NCBI RefSeq assembly: GCF_000418325.1 | Contig: NC_021658.1 | Span: 11,856,001-11,920,000 of the forward strand | DNA: 64,000 nt | Reading direction: 5' to 3' | Source of the DNA: Sorangium cellulosum So0157-2 | GTDB lineage: Bacteria; Myxococcota_A; Polyangia; Polyangiales; Polyangiaceae | Shown: piece by piece, positions 29,031 through 38,148 of the stretch | Layout of the letters: every line of letters begins with the position of its first letter | Position numbering within the stretch: position 1 is the first letter of the stretch | Program-made: the position numbers and the translations under genes | The notes under the pieces: model-generated | Seen by the model: the letters and a program-made list of their open reading frames with translations, nothing else | What the model was told of the DNA's origin: nothing | The model's database searches: none

Positions 29031-30902
29031 GTGCGCTCCCTGCTCCACGCCGCCGTCGCCGGTCTGCCCGCAGCGTCCCTCCTCCTCGCCGCCGGCTCCG
29101 CGGCGGCGATCGATTTCCAGGACGTCGGCGGCCAGCCGATGGCCGTCGACATCGTGAACACCGCGGCCGCGGTGTACCACTTCGACAACCGGAACGACGA
29201 TCCTCGTTACGCGTCGCGCTACCTCGACGACCGCTACGGCGAGATCCTCGACCGGCTGGACGCGCAGATCAGCTGGTGGCGTCTTCAGCTCGGCGCCCGG
29301 ATCGATGCCGCCTTTTATGTAGGCACGCCGTCGGCGACCAGCGTCGACCTGCTGGAGAAGATCCGGGACGAGGAGGTCTTGTTCGAGCTCAACGACGCCA
29401 GGCGGGAGCTCCACTCGCGGTACCGGAACACGGTCTATCCGGCGAAGCTCTGGATAACCTACACGCAGCCAGGCATCGAGGCGACGGTAGGTGATTTTTA
29501 CGCCCAGCTCGGGCGCGGCCTGGTCTTCAGCGTGCGCAAGATGGACGAGCTCGCCATCGACACGACGGTCCGAGGTGCCAGGCTCGCGCTCGAGCACGAT
29601 TTCACGCTCCTCCGGCTCAAGGCCACCGCCTTCGCCGGGCAGCTGAACCCGCTGCGCATCGACAGCGCGAGCGGCAGGCGGCTGCACGGCTCCGGGTCAC
29701 CCCTCTTCTTCGGGTTCCCCGACGCGGACAGCGCGGGCGACCTGCGCACGTACGAGTCGACCGTGGACCCGCAGGGGAATCCGCGCCCGGTCACGCATGT
29801 CGCGGAGGCGCAGCCGAGCTACGTCGAGGACACCGTGCTCGGCGGAAGCCTGGAGGTGGCGGCGAAGGGCGTGCAGCTCGCCGCGAACGGAGCGCTCCTC
29901 CGCGGCGAAATCGGCACGTTCAGCGGCTCGATCGGCGTTCCCTCGATCGCGGAGCACGGCGACGTGTACGTCGAGGTGGCCGGCCAGCCGGGCCGAACGG
30001 AAGAGGGCCGGCGCGTCCGGCCAGGCTACGCGATCTACGCGGCGGCGAACGCCCGCAGCGGGCCGGTCGCCGTGTCGCTCGAGGGGAAGCACTATCGCCG
30101 CTTCGAGCCGCTCTTGGCCAACATCGATGTCGACCCGCTGAACCCCGGCTTCAGCGCGCCCGAGTACAAGGGCCTCGCGTACAACCAACCTCCGACGGCG
30201 GAGCCCGTCTACGTGGAGCCGATCGGCGCGCCGAACGTCTGCGTGACGGGCGGGCGCGGGCGGGTCGACTACCGCTTCGACCGGAGCCTGGCCGTGTACG
30301 CCTGGGTCGGTCGTTACGTGAGCTTCACGGAGAAGGCGAGCGACGGCTGCATCGAGGTCGACGCGAACCGCACCGACACGTGGGACGTCGCGGCAGGCAC
30401 CGAGCTCCACTTCGACCGCAGCCGCTCGCACGTGCGCGCGTGGGCCGGAGCTCGACAATCCGACGAGGCCGAGCCGGAGCGCGCCTTCTACAGCGAGGGC
30501 TACGTCCGCTACGACATCGTGAAGCACCTCGCTGGCGCGTTCTCCGTCCAGGTGCAGGGCAACAACCGCCGCCGCTACAGGCCGGAGAATTTCGAGTCGT
30601 CCTGGGTCGAAGGGGACAACTACCTCGCGCTCCAGTGGTCGCCCCACCTGGCAGCAATTTTCGGCCACGAGTACACGTCTCAACCTGGTTGCGCGCCCGG
30701 CAAGGACGACGAGCTCTGCCACTTCTTCAGCGGGGGCCTGCAGTGGAAATCCGGCTCGCGGAGGACGGCGCTCGATCAGATCGTCGACACGGCGCAGCTC
30801 TTCGTCGGCCAGCGGCGCGGGGGCCTGCGCTGCGTCTCCGGCGTGTGCCGGACCTTCCCGCCGTTCGAGGGCGCGCGGCTCGAGCTCGTCTCGAGGTTCT
30901 GA
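29031..30902 (+). CDS. Outer-membrane beta-barrel candidate (DUF6029-like)
   Basis: 623 residues, GTG start with a leaderless-type -10. A cleavable signal peptide (LHAAVAGLPAASLLLAAGSAAA) precedes a chain of alternating amphipathic strands; it ends in ...LELVSRF, with the terminal Phe typical of outer-membrane barrels. The block VGDFYAQLGRGLVFSVRKMDEL resembles DUF6029 proteins found with thioredoxin-fold lipoproteins. Only two Cys pairs are evident (NVCVTGG to DGCIEV; PGCAPGKDDELCH). It probably forms an outer-membrane pore or surface scaffold that works with the two upstream thioredoxin lipoproteins; this is inference from position. Confidence 0.7.
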   Translation: MRSLLHAAVAGLPAASLLLAAGSAAAIDFQDVGGQPMAVDIVNTAAAVYHFDNRNDDPRYASRYLDDRYGEILDRLDAQISWWRLQLGARIDAAFYVGTPSATSVDLLEKIRDEEVLFELNDARRELHSRYRNTVYPAKLWITYTQPGIEATVGDFYAQLGRGLVFSVRKMDELAIDTTVRGARLALEHDFTLLRLKATAFAGQLNPLRIDSASGRRLHGSGSPLFFGFPDADSAGDLRTYESTVDPQGNPRPVTHVAEAQPSYVEDTVLGGSLEVAAKGVQLAANGALLRGEIGTFSGSIGVPSIAEHGDVYVEVAGQPGRTEEGRRVRPGYAIYAAANARSGPVAVSLEGKHYRRFEPLLANIDVDPLNPGFSAPEYKGLAYNQPPTAEPVYVEPIGAPNVCVTGGRGRVDYRFDRSLAVYAWVGRYVSFTEKASDGCIEVDANRTDTWDVAAGTELHFDRSRSHVRAWAGARQSDEAEPERAFYSEGYVRYDIVKHLAGAFSVQVQGNNRRRYRPENFESSWVEGDNYLALQWSPHLAAIFGHEYTSQPGCAPGKDDELCHFFSGGLQWKSGSRRTALDQIVDTAQLFVGQRRGGLRCVSGVCRTFPPFEGARLELVSRF

Positions 30903-30942
30903 GCGGACGAGCGCGCCGCGCGCGGCCACCGGCGGCGCTCAG
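30899..30942. terminator. Hairpin formed by the two convergent stop codons
   Basis: CTGAGCG (30899-30905) and CGCTCAG (30936-30942) are perfect complements and contain the two opposing TGA stops. The loop itself is very GC-rich and can fold further. Confidence 0.45.
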
Positions 30943-32261
30943 GACGCGCTGAGGATCGCGCAGGCCACCGCGCTCCTGACCCGGGGATCGGCGTCGGCGA
31001 CCAGCGGGGCAGCGCGCGGGATCTCGCCGAGATCGACCAGGCCGACGCCGGCCGCCTCGCGGACCGGGATCTCTCGGGACTGGAGATCGCGCTCCAGGAG
31101 CGGCACGACGGACCTGACGCCCGCGCGGGCGAGGACGCCCCGCGCGAGCACCGCGCGGGTCGACGTGCCCGTGGCGAGCTTCGTCAGCCACGCGGTCGCG
31201 GCGGTGCGCTCGCGCGCGGCGATGAGGTGCGGCGGGGCATCGACGTGGCGGGCGTGGACGGCGAAGGCGACGGCGTCATCCGGATCGGCCCGCGCATCGA
31301 GGAGCGCGGCTCGCACCGCGGCATCCTCGAGCGGCGCGGAGAGGATGGCGTAGACGCGGTCCCTCGTCTGGCTGGTGCGGATCGCGCTGATGAGGACGGC
31401 GACGGCTTCCCCATCGCCGTCGCCGCCGGCGCGGACCAGCCCGCGCGCGGCGGCGATCGCGGGCGCGCCGCGCTGGGTGGAGATCGCCCAGAGGAGCTGC
31501 GCGCGCCCGCCGGCGTCGATCGCGCGCGGCGCCGCCCACGCCTCGGCGATCGCTTCACGTCCGGGTTCATCCGAGAGGGTCCAAAGATCGCGCAGCGCCA
31601 GCACGACCTCTCGACCGCCGACCGCACCGGCGGCGCGGATCGCGAGCGTCCGCGCGAGCGGGTACGGGTCGAGCCGCGCCGCTTCGAGCAGCGCGCCTCG
31701 GTCGCTCGGGTCCGCCGCCGCGATCGCGGCGCGGAGCGCCGAGACGCGCACCTCCTGATCGCCGTCGAGCATCCGCGCGCGCCGCGCCGGGCCGTCCTCG
31801 GCTGCGACGAGGGCCCGCGCCTCCAGCGCGCGGAGCGCCGCGTCCTTATCAGGGGACCTGCGGGCCGCCGCGTCGTTTGCGTACAGCTTCGCGCGCTCTG
31901 GCTCGGTGAGCCCTGCCTCGAGGAGGATCATCGCTGCGGCTGTCGCGACGGCGTCCGAGCCCGCGGCGCGCTCGGCGAGCGCGTCCTCCAGCGGGCGCGC
32001 GCAGGTCCGGAGCTCGCGCAGGAGATCGATCCCGGACGGCGGCGTCGCGCGCGCGATCTCCCCCTCCGCGACCGCGCGGGCGATCGCGCGCGCGTCGTCG
32101 CTGTCGAGCGCGCCGCGGCGCAGCTCGTCGTGGAGCGCGCGGCGCAGCTCGTCGAACCTGCCCGCCTCGGCCGCGCGCATCGAGGCCGAGCTCGCGCAGC
32201 CGACGACCGCGGCGAGCGAGAGGAGGCCGGCGAGGATCGACCCGGGGAGCGCGCGGTGCAT
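30939..32261 (-). CDS. HEAT-repeat-like lipoprotein
   Basis: 440 residues. Signal peptide and lipobox AAVVGC (Cys22). The mature part is almost entirely helical and Ala/Arg/Leu-rich, with repeated pairs of helices such as DQEVRVSALRAAIAAADPSDRGALLEAARLD and DPRVRSAVACAILSAS at the very end, as in HEAT/PBS-lyase-type repeats. It would be a periplasmic or outer-membrane-attached scaffold for protein binding. There are no catalytic motifs. Convergent with the beta-barrel gene and divergent from the lipid kinase. The partner is unknown. Confidence 0.75.
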   Translation of the reverse strand: MHRALPGSILAGLLSLAAVVGCASSASMRAAEAGRFDELRRALHDELRRGALDSDDARAIARAVAEGEIARATPPSGIDLLRELRTCARPLEDALAERAAGSDAVATAAAMILLEAGLTEPERAKLYANDAAARRSPDKDAALRALEARALVAAEDGPARRARMLDGDQEVRVSALRAAIAAADPSDRGALLEAARLDPYPLARTLAIRAAGAVGGREVVLALRDLWTLSDEPGREAIAEAWAAPRAIDAGGRAQLLWAISTQRGAPAIAAARGLVRAGGDGDGEAVAVLISAIRTSQTRDRVYAILSAPLEDAAVRAALLDARADPDDAVAFAVHARHVDAPPHLIAARERTAATAWLTKLATGTSTRAVLARGVLARAGVRSVVPLLERDLQSREIPVREAAGVGLVDLGEIPRAAPLVADADPRVRSAVACAILSAS

Positions 32262-32356
32262 GAGGCGACTCTTACCGCGCCGAAGTTCGCGCTCGAAGCC
32301 CCTTCGGCTCGACCACCCGGGGAATCCGTTCTATACGGCGCTCACGCCCCGGCACC

Positions 32357-33349
32357 ATGCGTATCGACGTCATCGTCAACACCACAGCGCGCCGGTATCG
32401 GGCGAAGCCTTCGCTCATCGACCGCATGTCGGCCGCCTGCGCTGGCGCTGCGGAGCTCCACCCGACCTCGAACGTCGCCGAGCTCGCGGAGGTCTGCGAC
32501 CGGATCGCGCGGCGTGGCACGGATCTGGTCGCGCTCTCCGGCGGAGACGGCAGCTTCATGGCGGGCGTCACGGCGCTCGCCCGCGCCTTCGGCGAGCGTT
32601 CCTTGCCGCCCCTCGTCCTCCTGCCCGGCGGGACCGTGGCGACCGTCGCGCGCAACTGGGGCATGACGGGCGATCCGGCCGTGCTCCTCGAGCGGATCAT
32701 CCACGAAGCTCGCGGCCTTCGCAGCGGCGCCGCCCTCCCTGGGATTGTCCGTCGGCCCACCTTGCGCGCGCGAGCGACGACGCGCGGCGGCGGCGGCGGC
32801 GGCGTCGAGGAGCGCATCGGCTTCATCTTCGGCACCGGGCTCGTGGCCAGCTTCTTCGACGTCTACTACGAGCGCGGAGGAGACGGATACGGCGCCGCCG
32901 CGCGCATCGTGTCGCGGGTGTTCATCGAGTCGTTCTACGGCGGCTCCTGTGCGCGGCGCGTGCTCGAACCGCTGCCCTGCACGATCGAGGTGGAGGGGCG
33001 ACGGCTCGCCCCGCGCGCCTGGTCGCTCGTCTGCTCGTCCGTGGTGCGCGATCTCGGCATCCACATGCGGGTCACCTACCGGGCCGGTGAGGATCTCGAG
33101 CGCCCGCACCTCGTCGCCAGCGCGCTACCCCCCCGGGAGCTCGGCCCGCGCGCCCCGCTCGTCCTCGCGGGCCGGCGCATCGGCGGTCGGGATCACTTCG
33201 ACGATCTCGTCCGCGATTTCACGGTCCGGTTCGACGGCGCGCCAGCGCCCGGCGACGGCCCCTACATCCTCGACGGAGATCCCCTCCGGGCGAGCGAGAT
33301 CCGGATCTCGGCCGGGCCGGCCATCGACGTCCTTTCCCCGCGTCCCTGA
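32357..33349 (+). CDS. Diacylglycerol/lipid kinase family protein
   Basis: 330 residues. The DAGK catalytic domain is recognisable: IDVIVNTTARRYR at the N-terminus, the nucleotide-binding VALSGGDGSF (Asp64 in GGDGS), LPPLVLLPGGTVATVARNWG and the C-terminal sandwich ending DGDPLRASEIRISAGPAIDVL. It phosphorylates a lipid alcohol (diacylglycerol, ceramide or sphingoid base) with ATP at the membrane. Sphingolipids occur in this bacterial group, so a sphingoid kinase role is possible but unproven. A glycine-rich insert (RGGGGGGV) interrupts the middle. The fatty acid desaturase gene follows within 100 bp in the same direction. Confidence 0.85.
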   Translation: MRIDVIVNTTARRYRAKPSLIDRMSAACAGAAELHPTSNVAELAEVCDRIARRGTDLVALSGGDGSFMAGVTALARAFGERSLPPLVLLPGGTVATVARNWGMTGDPAVLLERIIHEARGLRSGAALPGIVRRPTLRARATTRGGGGGGVEERIGFIFGTGLVASFFDVYYERGGDGYGAAARIVSRVFIESFYGGSCARRVLEPLPCTIEVEGRRLAPRAWSLVCSSVVRDLGIHMRVTYRAGEDLERPHLVASALPPRELGPRAPLVLAGRRIGGRDHFDDLVRDFTVRFDGAPAPGDGPYILDGDPLRASEIRISAGPAIDVLSPRP

Positions 33350-33440
33350 GCCCGCGCGCTCGCCGGCGACGAGCGCCCCGTCTGCCGGGTGCCGGGCGGC
33401 GCGTTGCGTGACGGAATCATGACCGGTGTCGTGAACCCCA

Positions 33441-34442
33441 GTGACGGGCGTGCTCGATGCTCCATCCACCTTGGAAACCATCACGCAAGCCCCTGCATCG
33501 AGCCCTACACGAGTCGTCGTACCGAAGCCTGGCCCGAGCTCCGGTCAGGTCTTCAACGTGCTGGGGATCGTTGCGATCCACGTGGGCACCGTGGTCGCCA
33601 TCGTCCGAGGCGCCACGTGGAAGCTCGCGGCGCTCGCTGCGGCGACGTACTTCGTCCGGATGTTCGCGATCACGGCGGTCTACCACCGGTACTTCTCGCA
33701 CCGGAGCTACAAGACGAGCCGTGGCCTCCAGTTCCTGCTCGCGGTGCTCGGGACCACGGCGACGCAGAAGGGCCCGCTGTGGTGGGGGGGCACGCACCGC
33801 GTCCACCACAAGTACTCGGACACCGAGCGCGACGTTCACAGCCCGCTCCGTCGGGGGTTCTGGTACGCGCACATCGGCTGGTGGCTCGGCCGCGAGCACG
33901 AGGAGCTCGACCTGAAGCGGATCCCTGACTTCGCGGGCTTCCCTGAGCTCCGCTGGCTGGATCGCTACCACGTGGTCGGGCCGCTCGGCATGATGGCGCT
34001 GCTCTTCGCGCTGGGCGGTTACGACGCTTTCCTGTGGGGCTACGTCGTGTCGACGTGCGCCCTCATGCACGGCACGTTCACGATCAACTCGCTCGCGCAC
34101 GTGTTCGGCTCGCGGCGCTACGCGACGACCGACACGAGCCGCAACAACTTCTGGCTCGCGCTGGTCACCCTCGGCGAGGGCTGGCACAACAACCACCACC
34201 ACTACATGAGCAGCGCCAACCAGGGCTTCTTCTGGTGGGAGATCGACGTCAGCTTCTACATCCTGCGCGGGATGGAGAAGCTCGGCTTGATCTGGGACCT
34301 CAGGACGGCGCCGGCGCACGTGCTGCAGCGGAACCTGATCAAGGAGGTCGGCGAGCGCTCGCCGCTCCTCGCCCCTCAGGCCGCGCCGGTCGAGCCGCTC
34401 GACGCCCCGCCGCTGGGCCGGCCGAGCCTCGGCGACGTCTGA
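33441..34442 (+). CDS. Acyl-CoA/fatty acid desaturase
   Basis: 333 residues, GTG start. Membrane di-iron desaturase with the three histidine boxes HRYFSH, HRVHH and HNNHH in canonical order and four hydrophobic spans; this is the stearoyl-CoA delta-9 type. It introduces a cis double bond into acyl chains and tunes membrane fluidity. The C-terminal 35 residues are Pro-rich. It lies behind a lipid kinase, giving a small lipid-modification group. Two hairpins follow before convergent pyrG. The electron donor is not encoded nearby. Confidence 0.93.
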   Translation: MTGVLDAPSTLETITQAPASSPTRVVVPKPGPSSGQVFNVLGIVAIHVGTVVAIVRGATWKLAALAAATYFVRMFAITAVYHRYFSHRSYKTSRGLQFLLAVLGTTATQKGPLWWGGTHRVHHKYSDTERDVHSPLRRGFWYAHIGWWLGREHEELDLKRIPDFAGFPELRWLDRYHVVGPLGMMALLFALGGYDAFLWGYVVSTCALMHGTFTINSLAHVFGSRRYATTDTSRNNFWLALVTLGEGWHNNHHHYMSSANQGFFWWEIDVSFYILRGMEKLGLIWDLRTAPAHVLQRNLIKEVGERSPLLAPQAAPVEPLDAPPLGRPSLGDV

Positions 34443-34470
34443 CCGCCCGCGCCGCTCGGCATCGAACCTC

Positions 34471-34508
34471 TCCCGGTCGGAGGCTTTTGGTCAGCCTTCG
34501 CCGGGAGC
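34471..34508 (+). terminator. Hairpin after the desaturase gene
   Basis: Outer CTCCCGG/CCGGGAG (7 bp) with an inner AGGCT/AGCCT pairing (loop TTTGGTC), 28 bp after the stop. Confidence 0.5.
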
Positions 34509-34567
34509 GCTCGCGACAGCCCGCTCGATGACCAGCGCCGTCGCCGCGCATCTGCGGAGGCGCGGCG

Positions 34568-34594
34568 GCCGGAGATCCATCGCGGCTCTCCGGC
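34568..34594 (-). terminator. Hairpin after pyrG
   Basis: GCCGGAGA and TCTCCGGC form a perfect 8-bp stem with an 11-nt loop, 12 bp beyond the pyrG stop on the minus strand. Confidence 0.5.
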
Positions 34595-34606
34595 GTGGGA
34601 CGCGGG

Positions 34607-36292
34607 CTAATTCACCGACGAGGCAGCCTGCTGGCTGTGAGCGGTGGCGGAGTCGCCAGGCTTCGGCTTCTCGGCCTTGCTGCGCTCGCGCTGACGCTCC
34701 AGACCGGCGCGGACGAAGCGAGCGAAGAGCGGGTGCGCGCTGTGGGGGCGGCTCTTGAACTCGGGGTGGAACTGACAGCCCACGAAGTACGGGTGCTCGC
34801 GCAGCTCGATCATCTCAACGAGCCGCTGATCGGGCGACGTTCCGGAGAGCACGAGCCCCTTCTGCACCATCGCCTCGCGGTACTTGTTGGCCACCTCGTA
34901 CCGGTGCCGGTGCCGCTCGCTGATGTTCGTCTGCCCGTACGCCTCCGCGGCGACCGAGCCCTTGTCCAGCACGCACGGGTACGCGCCGAGGCGCATCGTC
35001 CCGCCCTTCTCGACAACCCCCTTCTGGTCGGGCATCAGATCGATCACCGGGTAGGGGGCGTTCCGATCGAACTCCACGGAGTTCGCTCCCGCCATGCCGC
35101 AGACGTGCCGCGCGAACTCGACGACCGCGAGCTGCATGCCGAGGCAGATCCCGAAGAACGGGATCTTCTCCTCGCGCGCGAACCGGATGGCCTCGATCTT
35201 CCCCTCGGTCCCACGATCCCCGAAGCCGCCGGGCACGAGGATCGCGTCGAGGTTCGACAGCACCTCGGGCGCGCCGCGCGCCTCGATCTGCTCGGAGTCG
35301 ATGTACTCGAGCTCGACCCGCACGTCGTTGTGGAGCCCGCCGTGGACGAGCGCCTCGTGGAGCGACTTGTAGGAGTCGCGCAGGTGCACGTACTTACCGA
35401 CGACGCCGATCTTCACGATGCCGCGAGACGGCTTCTTGAACCGCTCGACGATGCGTTGCCAGGACGACAGGTCCGGCTGCCTCGCCCAGATGTTGAGCAG
35501 CTCCGTGATCTTCTCGTCGATCCCCTCGGCGTGGAGGACCAGCGGGAGCTCGTAGATGCAGTCGACGTCGACGGCCGCGATCACGCAGTCGACGGCGACG
35601 TTCGAGAAGAGGGAGATCTTCTCCTTCATGCTGCGCGGGAGCGGCCGATCGCAGCGGCAGAGCAGGATGTCCGGCTGGATGCCGATCTCGCGCATCTCCT
35701 TGACCGAGTGCTGGGTCGGCTTCGTCTTCAGCTCGCCCGCCGTCGCGATGAACGGCACGAGCGTGACATGCACCGAGATGGCGTTCTGCGCGCCCGACTC
35801 CACCTTGAGCTGGCGGATCGCCTCGATGAACGGGAGCGACTCGATGTCGCCCACGGTGCCGCCGACCTCCACGATCGCCACGTCGGCCCCGTCCGCCGCG
35901 GAGCGGATGCGGAGCTTGATCTCGTCCGTGACGTGCGGGATCACCTGCACCGTCGCCCCGAGGTACTCGCCGCGGCGCTCTTTGGAGATGACCGCCTCGT
36001 AGACGCGGCCCGTGGTGAAGTTGTTCTGCCTCGTCATCCGGGCGAGCGTGAAGCGCTCGTAGTGCCCCAGATCCAGGTCGGTCTCTGCGCCGTCGTCCGT
36101 GACGAAGACCTCGCCGTGCTGGTAGGGCGACATCGTGCCGGGATCGACATTGATGTACGGGTCCAGCTTGAGGTGGGTGACCTTCAACCCACGGGACTCC
36201 ATCAGCGCCCCGATCGAGGCCGCGGCCAGTCCCTTGCCGATCGACGATACGACTCCGCCTGTGACGAAGACGAATTTGGTCCGCTTGCTCAT
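34607..36292 (-). CDS. pyrG: CTP synthase
   Basis: 561 residues. It makes CTP from UTP, ATP and glutamine. N-terminal synthase domain: KFVFVTGGVVSSIGKGLAAAS P-loop, DPYINVDPGTMSPYQHGEVFV and GGTVGDIESLPF. C-terminal class I glutaminase: FGICLGMQ with nucleophile Cys383, and a C-terminal His/Glu pair in GCQFHPEFKSRP. Length is normal plus a short Lys/Ser-rich tail. The ATG at 36292 has an upstream GGAG. It stands alone, convergent with the desaturase; eno and kdsA, common neighbours in other bacteria, are not here. Confidence 0.97.
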   Translation of the reverse strand: MSKRTKFVFVTGGVVSSIGKGLAAASIGALMESRGLKVTHLKLDPYINVDPGTMSPYQHGEVFVTDDGAETDLDLGHYERFTLARMTRQNNFTTGRVYEAVISKERRGEYLGATVQVIPHVTDEIKLRIRSAADGADVAIVEVGGTVGDIESLPFIEAIRQLKVESGAQNAISVHVTLVPFIATAGELKTKPTQHSVKEMREIGIQPDILLCRCDRPLPRSMKEKISLFSNVAVDCVIAAVDVDCIYELPLVLHAEGIDEKITELLNIWARQPDLSSWQRIVERFKKPSRGIVKIGVVGKYVHLRDSYKSLHEALVHGGLHNDVRVELEYIDSEQIEARGAPEVLSNLDAILVPGGFGDRGTEGKIEAIRFAREEKIPFFGICLGMQLAVVEFARHVCGMAGANSVEFDRNAPYPVIDLMPDQKGVVEKGGTMRLGAYPCVLDKGSVAAEAYGQTNISERHRHRYEVANKYREAMVQKGLVLSGTSPDQRLVEMIELREHPYFVGCQFHPEFKSRPHSAHPLFARFVRAGLERQRERSKAEKPKPGDSATAHSQQAASSVN

Positions 36293-36736
36293 GACCCATC
36301 GCTCCGCTGCGCCGTGTGCGCGCCTGTAACCAGTTCCTCGGCGGCGCTCAAAGGTGAGCGCCGCGAGGTTCGGCTGTCCACGGCAAATACCTTGCCCGGC
36401 TTACAAGCCGCACGGCCCCGTCAACAGGACCGAAGCCAGAGGAATCCCCGCGAGGGGAGCCCGCGCCGGCAACAGAACCTGACCTGCCGTGCGAGCCCGG
36501 CTGCAACCGGATGAGCTCGAGGCAAGCCTGCGCGACGTGATGCCGCTCTGAATCCGCCGGCATTCTAGGCCGCTCTCTCAGCTCGTCAATGCAAAGGGCA
36601 ATCCGATTCCCAAGAAGGGCCGGGCCCCGTCCGGATCGGGCCCGACCGCGGCCGCGGGCGCGGGGGCGCCGTCGGCCCGGGGCTTCGGCGGACCGGGATG
36701 GTACGCTCCGCCGGCTCTCCGCGGCCTGGCCACGCC
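36293..36736. other. Intergenic region between pyrG and the FAH-like gene
   Basis: 444 bp without a convincing gene. It holds the divergent starts of pyrG (minus) and the FAH-like gene (plus). A small CGGCT/AGCCG dyad lies at 36398-36411 in the pyrG leader, and a TACGCT hexamer at 36702-36707. Otherwise I see nothing in it. Confidence 0.55.
36702..36707 (+). promoter_or_regulatory. -10 hexamer TACGCT (extended TGGTACGCT)
   Basis: The same nonamer TGGTACGCT occurs before the von Willebrand lipoprotein gene (52270-52278). Here it lies 29 nt before the ATG at 36737. Confidence 0.35.
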
Positions 36737-37636
36737 ATGAGAATCGCCCACGTGCTCCAGCTCGCGACGTCCACCCCGATCGTCGCGCTGGAGCGGGACG
36801 GCGCGCTCTACGACGTCGCGGAGCTCGAGCGCCACTTCGGGACGAAGCTCGCGGAGATCCGCGGCGTGTCCGACTTTCACACGCGCGTGGTGGCGCTCCG
36901 CGGTGCCGGTCTCCACGCGCTGGACGATCGGCTCCTCAGCGGAGATCGCCCCTCGTCGACGGAGCTGCACCCGTCCACCGTCCTCTGGCTGCCGCCCTGC
37001 GCCACGGATCGCGCGGCGTACATCCAGCTCGGCCCTTACGCGCACGGCGCGGAGCGCCCCTGGTATCGGTTCGGCAACAGCCGCGCGCTGCTCGGGCACG
37101 ATGCAGCGATCCCCTTCCCCGCGCTCGAGGACGAGCCGGACTACGAGCTGAACCTGGCGGCGCTCCTCGGCGAGGATCTGCGGCGCGCCACGCCGGACGA
37201 TGTGGAGCGCGCGATCGCGGGGTACACCGTGCTGAACGACTGGACCGCGCGCGGCCAGGAGGCGCGCTCGCTGGCGTGCGGGCTTCCGCCGTCGGAAGCG
37301 AGGGACTTCGCGACGCAGCTCGGTCCGGTTCTGGTCACGCCCGACGAGCTCGGCCCGGTCGAGGTGCTGCGGACCCAGGTCCGCGTCGGCGCCGCGTCGC
37401 GCCCCTGCTCTCGCATCGGCGAGTGGGCCTTCTCGCTGGCCGAATCCGTCGCGTACATCAGCAACCACATCGAGCTGCGCGCAGGAGACGTGGTCGGAGC
37501 AGGCCGCGTCTTCGGCGGGAGCGCCGGCCAGCGCATGCCGTACGGAGCCAGCGTGGAGCTGATGATCGAGCGCATCGGGCGGCTGAGCGGTAAACCGGTC
37601 CGAGGCCCTGCCCCGTCGCGGTGGCGCCGCGGGTGA
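36737..37636 (+). CDS. Fumarylacetoacetate hydrolase (FAH) family protein
   Basis: 299 residues from MRIAHVLQLA; a GTG or ATG further upstream in frame is less likely. The FAH fold is recognisable: AGYTVLNDWTARG with metal ligand Asp168, QLGPVLVTPDEL, and SLAESVAYISNHIELRAGDVVGAG near the end. The metal site looks altered: the usual E-x-E reads Glu137-Leu-Asn139, and the Lys before the FDTFGP motif is missing (ARDFATQLGP). It may be a hydrolase/decarboxylase with a changed site or an inactive relative. It has its own promoter and converges with the next gene; no aromatic degradation genes are nearby. Confidence 0.8.
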   Translation: MRIAHVLQLATSTPIVALERDGALYDVAELERHFGTKLAEIRGVSDFHTRVVALRGAGLHALDDRLLSGDRPSSTELHPSTVLWLPPCATDRAAYIQLGPYAHGAERPWYRFGNSRALLGHDAAIPFPALEDEPDYELNLAALLGEDLRRATPDDVERAIAGYTVLNDWTARGQEARSLACGLPPSEARDFATQLGPVLVTPDELGPVEVLRTQVRVGAASRPCSRIGEWAFSLAESVAYISNHIELRAGDVVGAGRVFGGSAGQRMPYGASVELMIERIGRLSGKPVRGPAPSRWRRG

Positions 37637-37652
37637 GCGCGCCGGCGCAGCG

Positions 37653-37670
37653 CCGAGGCGTGGTCCTCGG
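37653..37670. terminator. Hairpin between convergent genes
   Basis: CCGAGG, loop CGTGGT, CCTCGG between the FAH-like stop and the stop of the minus-strand membrane protein. Confidence 0.4.
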
Positions 37671-37674
37671 TGGA

Positions 37675-38148
37675 TCAGAACGTGCCGACGACGCCGGCTC
37701 CCATGCCGGTCGCGGTGATCACCGGAGCCGGCCGCACCGTGATCGCCGCGGGCTGCGCGGAGCGCGCCTCCGTGGTCATGAAGATGCCCTCGGCGACGAG
37801 GCCGAGGCCAGCGAGCTGCGCGAGCCCACCGACGACGGTGAGCGCCCCGCGCAGGTACAGCTTCGCTCCGCAGTCCGGATCATCCGAAGCGCAGCCGTTC
37901 TTGGCGAGCGCCATCCAGGGGCCCGCGATCGGGATCTTCAGCTCGCTCGACCCGGGCACCTCGGGCCACGAGGTCGCGGCCAGGAACGCCGCACCATAGG
38001 AGAGCGCCGTCACGGCCACCCCGCCGACGATGACCTTCGCGCGCGCCGATGACGGCGGGTAGCGCGGAGGCGCCGCCGGCTCATCCGCGCCGGCGGAAGC
38101 CGCGGAGAGCGCGAGCGCAGCGGCGACGGCGAGGGCGACGCTCTTCAT
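37675..38148 (-). CDS. Small exported membrane protein of unknown function
   Basis: 157 residues, ATG overlapping the stop of the lipoprotein gene (ATGA). Signal peptide (MKSVALAVAAALALSAASAGADE), then two hydrophobic segments (KVIVGGVAVTALSYGAAFLAA; LRGALTVVGGLAQLAGLGLVAEGIF) and a Val/Thr/Pro-rich C-terminus. A Cys pair (NGCASDDPDCG) sits between the helices. Similar small two-helix proteins with a signal peptide are frequent in myxobacteria and uncharacterised. The frame remains open far upstream, but the coupled Met and signal peptide fix this start. Confidence 0.72.
   Translation of the reverse strand: MKSVALAVAAALALSAASAGADEPAAPPRYPPSSARAKVIVGGVAVTALSYGAAFLAATSWPEVPGSSELKIPIAGPWMALAKNGCASDDPDCGAKLYLRGALTVVGGLAQLAGLGLVAEGIFMTTEARSAQPAAITVRPAPVITATGMGAGVVGTF

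Noticed and set aside
34443..34520. GGTTCGATGCC on the minus strand, resembling a tRNA T-loop
   Set aside because: No T-stem, anticodon arm or acceptor stem can be drawn around it; the region is better explained by terminator hairpins.
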